Shown here: in pieces, positions 56,186 through 62,913 of the stretch
Numbering within the stretch: position 1 is the first letter of the stretch
Layout of the letters: every line of letters starts with the position of its first letter
Source of the DNA: CAZCEC01 sp964497615
Lineage (GTDB): Bacteria > Chloroflexota > Anaerolineae > Anaerolineales > UBA6663
NCBI GenBank assembly: GCA_964497615.1
Contig: CAZCEC010000007.1
Coordinates: 1 to 64,000 of the forward strand
DNA: 64,000 bases
Reading direction: 5' to 3'
Made by a program: the position numbers and the translations under genes
Notes under the pieces: generated by a model
The model's database searches: none
Told to the model about the DNA's origin: nothing
What the model saw: only the letters and a program-made list of their open reading frames with translations

Positions 56186-56647
56186 TCAGTCGCGGCGGAG
56201 ACGCGGCGGCGGATCGGGGAGCGGAGACTGGATCGCGCGCGGCCACAGCCAGCCGAGGGCGCACAGCAGCCACAGCGCAGCCACGGGCAGGGCCAGCGGC
56301 GCGAGGCCGGTTGGCACCACCTGATCGAGCGCGGCCAGCAGCGACACGACGCCCGCCAGGGGGTTCGGCCCAAAGACGACACCGTTGGTCTCGGCCAGGG
56401 CCGGAGCGCCCAGCGCGGCGGGGTGGGTGTGCGGCTGCGCGTAGGGGTGAGCGTGATGCGCGGGCGTACTGACCGCCACGCGCCCGCCGGCCAGCAGGTG
56501 GCTGTGCCAGGGGCTGTACTCGGCGGCATGATGGTCGAAGGCCGGCAGCAGCGCCAGCACGCCCAGCGAGGCCAGCAGCGCCAGGTGAATCAGGCGCGGC
56601 AACAGCCGGGGCAGGCGCGGGTAGAGCAAAGACGACATTGCCGACAC
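56186..56647 (-). CDS. His-rich membrane protein in copper cluster
   Basis: 153 aa from GTG 56647 (9 nt after TAAAAT; leaderless type), or 150 aa from ATG 56638. One N-terminal hydrophobic segment (about residues 18-36), a His-rich stretch outside (about 39-75: FDHHAAEYSPWHSH, then STPAHHAHPYAQPHTHP), and a C-terminal hydrophobic segment (about 108-135). The His cluster suggests metal capture at the outer face. First gene of the copper-type cluster. No named family. Confidence 0.65.
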   Translation of the reverse strand: MSAMSSLLYPRLPRLLPRLIHLALLASLGVLALLPAFDHHAAEYSPWHSHLLAGGRVAVSTPAHHAHPYAQPHTHPAALGAPALAETNGVVFGPNPLAGVVSLLAALDQVVPTGLAPLALPVAALWLLCALGWLWPRAIQSPLPDPPPRLRRD

Positions 56648-56656
56648 GGTAAGGGG

Positions 56657-56662
56657 ATTTTA
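56657..56662 (-). promoter_or_regulatory. -10 box (TAAAAT) upstream of copper cluster
   Basis: TAAAAT on the minus strand, 9 nt before GTG 56647 and 18 nt before ATG 56638. Confidence 0.45.
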
Positions 56663-56697
56663 GCACACCAGCCGCGGGGCGGAGCGGATGGCGCGGC

Positions 56698-56717
56698 GGC
56701 GCAAGTTGCGCCCCTAC
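56698..56717 (-). repeat. GTAG-headed REP-like element (c)
   Basis: Minus strand: GTAG, one spacer base, GGCGCAA, one loop base, then TTGCGCC. The TAG of its GTAG is the stop codon of the M16 peptidase gene. Confidence 0.6.
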
Positions 56718-58156
56718 GACTTGGCGCGATGACGGGGTCTGCGGCGGGTGACGAGCCACGCGCCCAGCCCCGCAGCCGCCAGCCCGGCGGTGAGGATGGC
56801 CGGGCGCTTGAGGGCCGCCGGGGTGAGGCCGGGCCGGTGGATGGCCTGGTGGCGCTGCGCCGGGCTGAGGTAACGGGCGGCCACGCGGGCCACGTCAGCG
56901 GCGCGCACGCTGTCCACCGCCGCGAACAGGTTGGGGACGGGTTCGCCGTCGGGGGTGAACAGGCTGATGCCGGCCAGCCACCAGGCGAAGTCGGCGTTGC
57001 CCTCCATGCTCAGCAGCAGGCGCCCGCGGATGGCCGAGCGTGCCTCGGCCACCATCGCCTCGTCGAACTCGCCGGCGATGGCGCGCGCCAACTGCTTCTC
57101 CACCTCGGCCAGGATTTCGGGGAAGCGGGCGCTGTCGGCCACGGTGTAGACTACGAAGTGGCCCACGTCGGTGTACAGCGCCGGGTACACGTCAATGCCA
57201 TACACCAGGCCGCGCTTGTAGCGGATGTCCTGCGTCAGCACGGTGTCCAGAATCTCGGCCAGCACGCCCAGCGCCCACCGGTCCGGGTGGCTGAGGCCGG
57301 GCAGGGGTGCGCCCAGCAGAATCTGGCCCTGGTCGTTGACGTTGGGGCCGCGCAGCCGCAGGCTGAAGCCGCCGGCCGGCGCGGCGGGGGCGGCCGGCCG
57401 GGCGGGGGGCGCTTCGCCGGCCGGGACCGCGCCCAGGTGGTGGGCGGCGCGCGCCACGACGGCGGGCGCTTCCACGTCGCCCACCACGATCAGGGTCATG
57501 TTGTTGGGCACGTAGTGCTGGCGGTAGAACGCGGTCAGTTGGGCGTAGGTGATGCGCCGCAGCGAGCGGTCGTCGCCGATGACAGGCAGTAACAGGGAGC
57601 TTTTGGGATACAGCTTGTGCCGCACGGCGCGGAACACGTTCCAGCCCAGCCCCAGGTCCTCGATCCACTCGCCCACCTGCTCCAGGGCGCCCACCTCGCC
57701 GCCCTTCTCCTGGATGATGACCTGGCGCTCCTTCTTGAACTTGTCCTCCGCCAGCGATGGGCGGAAGACGACCTCGGCCAGCCAGTCCAGCCCAGCGTCC
57801 AGGTCTTCCGCCTTCAGGTGCAGCCAGATGACGGTGTCCTCGCGCGCGGTGCGGGCGTTCGATTCGCCGCCGCGCCGCCGGATGACGTCCACCACTTCCT
57901 GCTCGCTCCAGCGGGCCGTGCCGGTGAAGAGCATGTGCTCCAGGAAGTGGCTGATGCCGTTGTTGGCTTCGCTCTCATGACGCGAGCCCACCGGCACTTG
58001 CAGTAGTAACATCACCGTGCCGGTGCCGGGGCGCGGCCGCACCCACACGCGCAGGCCGTTATCCAGCCGGCCGCGGTGCAGGTCGAACATGCCGTCTTCG
58101 CGCAGCCAGGGTGAGCGCGGTCCGGCGGTCTCAGGATTCACATCGGTGAGCGGCAT
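56714..58156 (-). CDS. M16-family zinc metallopeptidase with C-terminal membrane anchor
   Basis: 480 aa from ATG 58156, 10 nt after TATAAT. The inverted zinc motif HFLEH is at residues 70-74 (His70, Glu73, His74), with a downstream Glu in ERQVIIQEKGGEVG as third ligand. The second, inactive M16 domain (about 190-440) has the YVPNNMTLIVVGDVE strand. The C-terminus has one hydrophobic segment (about 449-468) and a basic tail, so unlike cytosolic pitrilysins it should be membrane-tethered, with the catalytic part probably inside. ATG 58090 is an alternative start. Its stop codon lies in a GTAG-headed hairpin repeat. Confidence 0.9.
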   Translation of the reverse strand: MPLTDVNPETAGPRSPWLREDGMFDLHRGRLDNGLRVWVRPRPGTGTVMLLLQVPVGSRHESEANNGISHFLEHMLFTGTARWSEQEVVDVIRRRGGESNARTAREDTVIWLHLKAEDLDAGLDWLAEVVFRPSLAEDKFKKERQVIIQEKGGEVGALEQVGEWIEDLGLGWNVFRAVRHKLYPKSSLLLPVIGDDRSLRRITYAQLTAFYRQHYVPNNMTLIVVGDVEAPAVVARAAHHLGAVPAGEAPPARPAAPAAPAGGFSLRLRGPNVNDQGQILLGAPLPGLSHPDRWALGVLAEILDTVLTQDIRYKRGLVYGIDVYPALYTDVGHFVVYTVADSARFPEILAEVEKQLARAIAGEFDEAMVAEARSAIRGRLLLSMEGNADFAWWLAGISLFTPDGEPVPNLFAAVDSVRAADVARVAARYLSPAQRHQAIHRPGLTPAALKRPAILTAGLAAAGLGAWLVTRRRPRHRAKS

Positions 58157-58166
58157 CGAGGGGGTG

Positions 58167-58172
58167 ATTATA
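58167..58172 (-). promoter_or_regulatory. -10 box (TATAAT) for M16 peptidase gene
   Basis: TATAAT on the minus strand, 10 nt before ATG 58156. Confidence 0.5.
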
Positions 58173-58221
58173 CCTTGGGCGTGGTCCGGGGATGGCTCCA
58201 CCAACGGACCACGCGCCGGGG

Positions 58222-58992
58222 TCAGGTCCGCCTTTGACGGACCACTTCAAAGAGCAGGATGCCGGCAGCGATGGCGGCGTTCAGGGATTCGGCGCGGCCC
58301 GGCATGGGGATGCGGGTGGTGCGGGGGGCCAGGGCCTGCGCCTGCGGGCGGGGGCCGGCCGCCTCCGCCCCAATCAGCAGGGCGCTGGGCGGGCGCCAAT
58401 CCACCTGGTCGTAGGGCGTGTCGCCCGCGGCCTCGGCCCGCCACACGGCCAGGCCGGCCAGATGGCCGGGCAGCCCGTCCCACGCCGCCGAGACGATGGG
58501 AACCTGGAAGTGCGCGCCCATCGCCGCGCGCACCACCTTGGGGTTGAAGGCTTCCACCGTGCCGGGCGTCAGGAATACAGCCTCGACGCCTGCGGCGGCG
58601 GCAGTGCGGAGCACGGTGCCCAGGTTGCCAGGGTCGGCCAGGCCGTCCAGCACCAGGGCCAGGGTGAGCGGGGCAGGTACGGGCAGGGCAGGCTGGGGCA
58701 GCACCGCCAGCAGGCCGGCCGGCGTGCGCGTGTCGGAGGCGGCGGCCATCACCATCGCGGACACGGTCTCCACCGGCGCGCCGGTCGCGGCCAGCGCCGC
58801 GAGCGCCGCCCGGCCGCGCGGGTCCAGGTCATCGGTGTGGAGCACCAGGCGGGGCGTGGCCCCGGCGCGGGCGGCCTCCTCGGTCAGGCGCACGCCCTCG
58901 ATGACGAACAGCCCCTCCGCCGCGCGGGCGCTGCGCTGGGCCTGGAGGTGGCGCACCCACTTGATCTTGGCGTTGGTGGTGGAAGTGATCAA
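58222..58992 (-). CDS. SpoU/TrmH-family RNA 2'-O-methyltransferase
   Basis: 256 aa from TTG 58992, overlapping the macrodomain gene stop (TTGA), so translationally coupled. An N-terminal substrate-binding domain (KIKWVRHLQAQRSARAAEGL) is followed by the knotted SPOUT fold: motif 1 LADPGNLGTVLRTAAAAG (about 114-131, with the RNA-contacting Arg), motif 2 ALLIGAEAAG and motif 3 IPMPGRAESLNAAIAAGILL (about 229-248). Such enzymes methylate ribose 2'-OH in 23S rRNA or tRNA. The exact site is unknown. An unusual TTG start suggests translation depends on the upstream gene. Confidence 0.9.
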   Translation of the reverse strand: MITSTTNAKIKWVRHLQAQRSARAAEGLFVIEGVRLTEEAARAGATPRLVLHTDDLDPRGRAALAALAATGAPVETVSAMVMAAASDTRTPAGLLAVLPQPALPVPAPLTLALVLDGLADPGNLGTVLRTAAAAGVEAVFLTPGTVEAFNPKVVRAAMGAHFQVPIVSAAWDGLPGHLAGLAVWRAEAAGDTPYDQVDWRPPSALLIGAEAAGPRPQAQALAPRTTRIPMPGRAESLNAAIAAGILLFEVVRQRRT

Positions 58993-59555
58993 ATCACCGC
59001 CTCAAACTCGGCCTGGAAGACGGCTACCGTAGGCGCGTCGAGGATGACGAAGCGGATGTCGCGCACGGCGGAGGCGGGCCGCGCGACGCAGAAGTCCAGC
59101 ACCGCCCGCACCGCCAGCGGGGCGGCCAGCCGGACCGGAAAGCCGAAGATACCGGTGCTGATGGACGCAAACGCGATGGACCGGAAGCCTTCGGCGTCGG
59201 CCAGCTCCAGCGCGGTGGTGTAGGCGGCACGCAGGGCCTCCGGCTCGCCCTGCTGGCCCCCGCGCCACACCGGCCCCACGGCGTGGATGATGGCGCGGGC
59301 GGGCAGCGTACCCGCGCCGGTGAGCGCCGGCCGGCTGTGCCCCGCCGGGCCGTTGCGGGCCACCCAGGCGTCGCTCTCATCCTGAATGACGCGCCCGCCG
59401 CGCCGCACGATGGCGCCCGCCAGCCCGCCGCCGTGCGCCAGATGGGCGTTGGCGGCGTTGACGATGGCGTCCACCTGCGCTGCGGTCAGGTCGCCCTGCT
59501 CCAGGGTAAGAGTCTGGCCGGTGGGGAGGGTGCGGGCGAGGCGGGGCTGGGCCAT
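58989..59555 (-). CDS. Macrodomain protein (ADP-ribose-binding / deacetylase type)
   Basis: 188 aa from ATG 59555, 6 nt after TACAAT. Macrodomain signatures: VDAIVNAANAHLAHGGGLAG (about 26-45), with the Asn pair and the Gly loop of MacroD-type enzymes, then the second ribose loop ISTGIFGFP (about 133-141). Members remove ADP-ribose from proteins or deacetylate O-acetyl-ADP-ribose. It is coupled to the RNA methyltransferase gene, an arrangement that may be functional or chance. Confidence 0.92.
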   Translation of the reverse strand: MAQPRLARTLPTGQTLTLEQGDLTAAQVDAIVNAANAHLAHGGGLAGAIVRRGGRVIQDESDAWVARNGPAGHSRPALTGAGTLPARAIIHAVGPVWRGGQQGEPEALRAAYTTALELADAEGFRSIAFASISTGIFGFPVRLAAPLAVRAVLDFCVARPASAVRDIRFVILDAPTVAVFQAEFEAVI

Positions 59556-59561
59556 GGGCCG

Positions 59562-59567
59562 ATTGTA
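59562..59567 (-). promoter_or_regulatory. -10 box (TACAAT) for leaderless macrodomain gene
   Basis: TACAAT on the minus strand, 6 nt before ATG 59555. Confidence 0.55.
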
Positions 59568-59594
59568 AACGCAATCCGGCCCGCGGGGGCGGCT

Positions 59595-59627
59595 TAAAAG
59601 CAACGCGCCCCACGGCGGGGGCGCGTT
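59595..59627 (-). terminator. Terminator of infC-rpmI-rplT
   Basis: 10-bp stem (59602-59611 with 59618-59627) followed on the minus strand by GCTTTT. About 20 nt after the rplT stop. Confidence 0.75.
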
Positions 59628-59647
59628 TGAGTTCGTCGGGTCAGGCC

Positions 59648-60001
59648 CTAGAGGGCGGCCTTGGCGCTCTCCACCACCTTACCGAAGGCCAGCGGGTCGC
59701 GCACGGCCAGGTCGGCCAGGCTCTTGCGGTCGAGCTCGATGCGGGCTTTGCTCAGCCCGTTGATGAGGCGGCTGTAGGTGGTGCCGTTGAGCCGCGCGGC
59801 GGCGTTGATGCGGGCGATCCACAGCCGGCGCAGGTCGCGCTTGCGGTTGCGGCGGTCGCGGTAGGCATACCACAGGCTGTGCAGCATCGCCTCGTTGGCG
59901 CGCTTGAACAGGCGGTGATAGGCGCCGCGCTTGCCCTTGCCGAGCTTGAGAATTTTCTTGTGACGGCGGTGGGCCGTTACCCCACCCTTGACACGAGCCA
60001 T
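59648..60001 (-). CDS. rplT: 50S ribosomal protein L20
   Basis: 117 aa, full length. MARVKGGVTAHRRHKKILKL, then FKRANEAMLHSLWYAYRDRR (residues about 32-51) and WIARINAAARLNGTTYSRLI are textbook L20. It binds 23S rRNA early in assembly; in many bacteria L20 also represses this operon. GGAG precedes the ATG. Last gene of the infC-rpmI-rplT operon. Confidence 0.97.
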   Translation of the reverse strand: MARVKGGVTAHRRHKKILKLGKGKRGAYHRLFKRANEAMLHSLWYAYRDRRNRKRDLRRLWIARINAAARLNGTTYSRLINGLSKARIELDRKSLADLAVRDPLAFGKVVESAKAAL

Positions 60002-60112
60002 GCGAACACTCCTGCCAACGCTTGCGGCCCGCGGCCCGCCCAGGCGGGGAGCGCGTGTTGAGTGCCGTAAGGCGCCGGCGCTAGAGCCGGGGCGAACGTC
60101 CCGGCCAGACGA

Positions 60113-60367
60113 TTACCCGGGCGGGTTGGCCTTGTACTTCTTCATGTACGGGGCCAGGCGCTTGACGCGCTTGATGTAGCTGGCCCCCTTCACCGGCAGC
60201 AGTTCGGTGAGCAGGGCCTTGGTGCGCGACGAGGTGCGGCGGCGCAGGTGGCCCTTGCCCTTCTTGGTGCGCACCACGATCCCCGTCCCCGTCATGCGGA
60301 AACGCTTCGAGGTGGCCTTATGCGTCTTGAGCTTCTGCTTGCCCTTCAACTTCGGTTTGCGTGGCAC
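60113..60367 (-). CDS. rpmI: 50S ribosomal protein L35
   Basis: 84 aa from GTG 60367 with AAGGAG upstream. L35 pattern: PRKPKLKGKQKLKTHKATSK at the start, KRFRMTGTGIVVRTKKGKGH, then a basic C-terminus with LAPYMKKYK. It is about 20 residues longer than the usual 64. A longer frame extends upstream through two REP-like elements, but the GTG with its Shine-Dalgarno is the sensible start. Confidence 0.93.
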   Translation of the reverse strand: MPRKPKLKGKQKLKTHKATSKRFRMTGTGIVVRTKKGKGHLRRRTSSRTKALLTELLPVKGASYIKRVKRLAPYMKKYKANPPG

Positions 60368-60385
60368 GGTCGATACTCCTTGCCG

Positions 60386-60409
60386 CGCGCCCATCAAGGG
60401 CGCGACTAC
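60386..60409 (-). repeat. GTAG-headed REP-like element (d)
   Basis: Minus strand: GTAG, T, CGCGCCC, TTGAT, GGGCGCG. Lies 19 nt upstream of the rpmI start in the infC-rpmI gap. Confidence 0.65.
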
Positions 60410-60433
60410 GAAATCCAGACGACAAATTCCGGG

Positions 60434-60457
60434 CGCGCCCATCAAGGGCGCGGCTAC
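60434..60457 (-). repeat. GTAG-headed REP-like element (e)
   Basis: Minus strand: GTAG, C, CGCGCCC, TTGAT, GGGCGCG. Same orientation and stem as element (d), 48 bp apart. Confidence 0.65.
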
Positions 60458-60516
60458 AAACAACATGCAATTGCGGCAGACAAAATTCACCGGGGCCTGC
60501 GCCCCGGTGGTCGGTC

Positions 60517-61095
60517 CTAGGCTTCGCCAGCTTGCTCGGCGGGGCCGGCCTCGGCCGGCTTACTCCCGTCCTTCTTGATGCGTTTCGGGTTCGGACCCAG
60601 CACCATCAGCATGGTGCGCCCTTCCAGGTCCGGCATCTGCTCCACCACCCCCACATCGGCCAGTTCCTTGGCGATGTCCATCAAGTCCTGGCGGGCGATC
60701 TGCGGATAGGTGATCTCGCGCCCGCGAAACTTGATGCGCACCTTGACCTTTTTGCCCTCTTCCAGCCAGCGGCGCGCATCGCGCACCTTGAACCCGGCGT
60801 GGTGGTCGGTGGTCTTGGGCCGGAGCTGAATCTCCTTGACTTCGATCACCTTCTGCGCCTTACGCGCCTCTTTTTCCTTCTTGGACCGCTCGTACAGGAA
60901 CTTGCCGTAGTCGAGAATGCGGCACACCGGCGGCACCGCTGTGGGGCCCACTTCCACCAGGTCTTTGCTGGCTTCGCGCGCGATGCGCAGGGCATCCTGG
61001 ATGGGCAGCACCCCCAGATTCTCGTTGTTCGGGCCAATTACCCGGACTTCGCGGACGCGGATCTGTTCGTTGAGGCGGTAATCTGACGCGCTGAT
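60517..61095 (-). CDS. infC: Translation initiation factor IF-3, probable AUC start
   Basis: 192 aa if started at ATC 61095. The conserved IF-3 N-terminus (YRLNEQIRVREVRVIG) is open-frame only as far as a TAA a few codons upstream, and no ATG, GTG or TTG lies between. ATC is preceded by AAGAAGGG at about 8 nt. A non-AUG start (AUU in E. coli) is the known means by which IF-3 limits its own synthesis. The N-domain (about 1-85) is followed by a linker with KKEKEARKAQKVIEVKEIQL and the C-domain (KVRIKFRGREITYPQIARQD). GTG 61011 would cut off conserved residues. First gene of infC-rpmI-rplT; promoter at 61163-61192. Confidence 0.93.
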   Translation of the reverse strand: MSASDYRLNEQIRVREVRVIGPNNENLGVLPIQDALRIAREASKDLVEVGPTAVPPVCRILDYGKFLYERSKKEKEARKAQKVIEVKEIQLRPKTTDHHAGFKVRDARRWLEEGKKVKVRIKFRGREITYPQIARQDLMDIAKELADVGVVEQMPDLEGRTMLMVLGPNPKRIKKDGSKPAEAGPAEQAGEA

Positions 61096-61162
61096 AAGGT
61101 TATCCCTTCTTAACGATTAAACCGCCCCGGACGCGCGAGCGGCCCTAAAAATACCGGCTTGC

Positions 61163-61192
61163 ATAATACCATAGGGGGGCAAAAGGAGTCAA
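61163..61192 (-). promoter_or_regulatory. Sigma-70 promoter of infC operon
   Basis: Minus strand: -35 TTGACT, 18-nt spacer, -10 TATTAT. The leader to infC is about 60 nt. Confidence 0.7.
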
Positions 61193-61304
61193 TTCGCCGG
61201 ATTCGGCGATTCGGCTTCGGCCGGGGGCGCCGGGGCGGGTTTTGACTTTCGCTTCCGCCGCGCTACACTCCCCGCGCGCCGCTGCGGCACCGCCCGCGCC
61301 TCGC

Positions 61305-61790
61305 ATGACCAATGCGCAGTTCCTGCTGATTGCCCTCGCCCTGGGCGCCGCCCTGGCGCTCCTGGCGCTTCTGGCGGCTCTGATGATGCGCGCCCGCCTG
61401 CTGCGCCGCCGCCCCATCTGGCGCCGCATGCTCAACGACAGCGAGTACTTCCGCGCCTCGCTCGTCACCCTCTTTCAGCGCCAGGGCTATGCCGTGCACG
61501 GCCATTGGATCCACCAGGACCCGCTGGATGAGACCCCGCGCGAGGTGGTCTTCGCCCTCGAACGCGCCGGCACGCGCTACGCCGCCTTGTGCGTGCGCTG
61601 GCTGGTGCCCGTGACGTCGGAGGTGATTGGCCGGTTCGACCGCGCGCTGGCCGCCACCCAGGCCCACGTCGGCATCATCGTCACCACCAGCGTCTACACC
61701 GAGGGCGCGCTGGAACGGGCGCGCGGGGCGCCGGTGGAGCTGTACGACCGCACGCATCTCCAGCGCTGGATCGCCCAGGCCTGGCGCTGA
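61305..61790 (+). CDS. Membrane-anchored restriction-endonuclease-like (Mrr_cat) protein
   Basis: 161 aa from ATG 61305. One N-terminal membrane helix (about residues 5-30), then a short basic segment and a restriction-endonuclease-like fold (PF04471 type): FRASLVTLFQRQGYAVHGHW (about 48-67), a degenerate central ALCVRW strand where active Mrr enzymes have QxK, and AHVGIIVTTSVYTEGALERA (about 123-142). Loss of the Lys suggests it does not cleave DNA. Membrane-tethered Mrr_cat proteins of this size are common and unexplained. Convergence with other genes is absent; the sdh promoter follows. Confidence 0.7.
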   Translation: MTNAQFLLIALALGAALALLALLAALMMRARLLRRRPIWRRMLNDSEYFRASLVTLFQRQGYAVHGHWIHQDPLDETPREVVFALERAGTRYAALCVRWLVPVTSEVIGRFDRALAATQAHVGIIVTTSVYTEGALERARGAPVELYDRTHLQRWIAQAWR

Positions 61791-61864
61791 CCCGCGGCGC
61801 GCGCATAGTCCGCGCGCTTATGCGTGTTATAAGCGGCCGCAATCGCCGCGCCGCCGGGTAAATA

Positions 61865-61893
61865 TTGGGTTTAGACGGTCTTGATGATACAAT
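61865..61893 (+). promoter_or_regulatory. Promoter of the sdh operon
   Basis: -35-like TTGGGT (61865-61870), 17-nt spacer, -10 TACAAT (61888-61893). Leader of about 35-40 nt with its own Shine-Dalgarno. Confidence 0.55.
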
Positions 61894-61936
61894 CTTTACG
61901 TTTGACCCACGGATAATCCACTCTCGGAGGCAAGGC

Positions 61937-62863
61937 ATGGCTGCGCTCAGCACCACCGTGTCCAATTTTATGCAGGGACTGCTCTATCGGGGACGGGAGG
62001 GGCAGTTGCTGTATATTGGCCACCGCCTGGCCGGGCTGGGCACGCTGTTCTTCCTCGCCATCCACATCCTCGACACCGCCACCGTTTACTTCGGCAAAAT
62101 CCTGGGCATCCCCGACCTGTATGCCCATGCTATCGACCTTTACCGCAGCACGCCCTTCATGCTGGGCGAGATCCTGCTGGTGGCGGCGGTGCTGTTCCAC
62201 GGGGTGAATGGGCTCAAGATCATCCTGTACGACACCTACCCGCACTGGTGGAACAAGAACTTCGAGCGCCAGTCGTTCTGGAAGGTGGCGGTGCTGACCT
62301 TCATCCTGTGGCTGCCGGCCGCCTACTTCATGGGCCGCGCCCTGTACGTCAACAATATTTGCGCCAACTGCCCGCCCCCCGCAGCGATTGACGTGGCCGC
62401 CCGCACGAACATGTCCGTCATCGCCATCCCCATCATCTTCTTCGTCATCCTGGGCGTGCTGATGGTGGGCGGCAAGCTGACCGCCCCGGCCGCCGCTCCC
62501 AGCCGCGTGGCCGCCCCGCCCAAGACCCTCGACACTTACATCTGGCAGTTCATGCGCTGGAGCGGGGCACTGCTGATCCCGCTGGTGTGGATCCACGTCG
62601 CCATCCAGGATGTGCTGATCGGCGTGCACCACATTGACCTGAGCTTTGTGGCGATGCGCTGGGCCAACTGGGGCTGGCGGCTGTACGACCTGGCGCTGCT
62701 GGGCTTCGCTTTCGGGCACGGCATGCTGGGGCTGCGCAACGTCGTCACCGACTATGTGAGCAACCCCGTTCTGGGCCGGCGGCTGCGGTGGGCCATGATC
62801 ATCGGCTGGCTGGTGCTGATGGTCATTGGGCTGGTGGCGCTGTTCGGCGGCGTGCAGATGTAG
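61937..62863 (+). CDS. sdhC: Fused succinate dehydrogenase cytochrome b/membrane anchor (SdhC-SdhD)
   Basis: 308 aa from ATG 61937 with GGAGG upstream. Two similar membrane halves: the first (about residues 20-130) has the SdhC signature YIGHRLAGLGTLFFLAIHIL and FHGVNGLKIILYD; the second (about 195-300) the SdhD-like RWSGALLIPLVWIHVAIQDV and FGHGMLGLRNVVTDYV. Each supplies His for quinone/haem binding. About seven helices in total; the linking region holds ICANC (a CxxC) facing outside. Separate SdhC and SdhD are about 120 residues each, so this is a fusion. It anchors the SdhA/SdhB catalytic part and passes electrons to quinone. sdhA follows after 50 nt. Confidence 0.85.
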   Translation: MAALSTTVSNFMQGLLYRGREGQLLYIGHRLAGLGTLFFLAIHILDTATVYFGKILGIPDLYAHAIDLYRSTPFMLGEILLVAAVLFHGVNGLKIILYDTYPHWWNKNFERQSFWKVAVLTFILWLPAAYFMGRALYVNNICANCPPPAAIDVAARTNMSVIAIPIIFFVILGVLMVGGKLTAPAAAPSRVAAPPKTLDTYIWQFMRWSGALLIPLVWIHVAIQDVLIGVHHIDLSFVAMRWANWGWRLYDLALLGFAFGHGMLGLRNVVTDYVSNPVLGRRLRWAMIIGWLVLMVIGLVALFGGVQM

Positions 62864-62913
62864 ATCAATTTCCGCGTGCTGGCTGAGCAGTGGCGCGCGG
62901 CAGGAGGACAAAC

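Noticed and set aside
56165..56190. tRNA-like GGTTCGATTC on the minus strand
   Set aside because: No five-pair T stem and no anticodon or acceptor stem around it.
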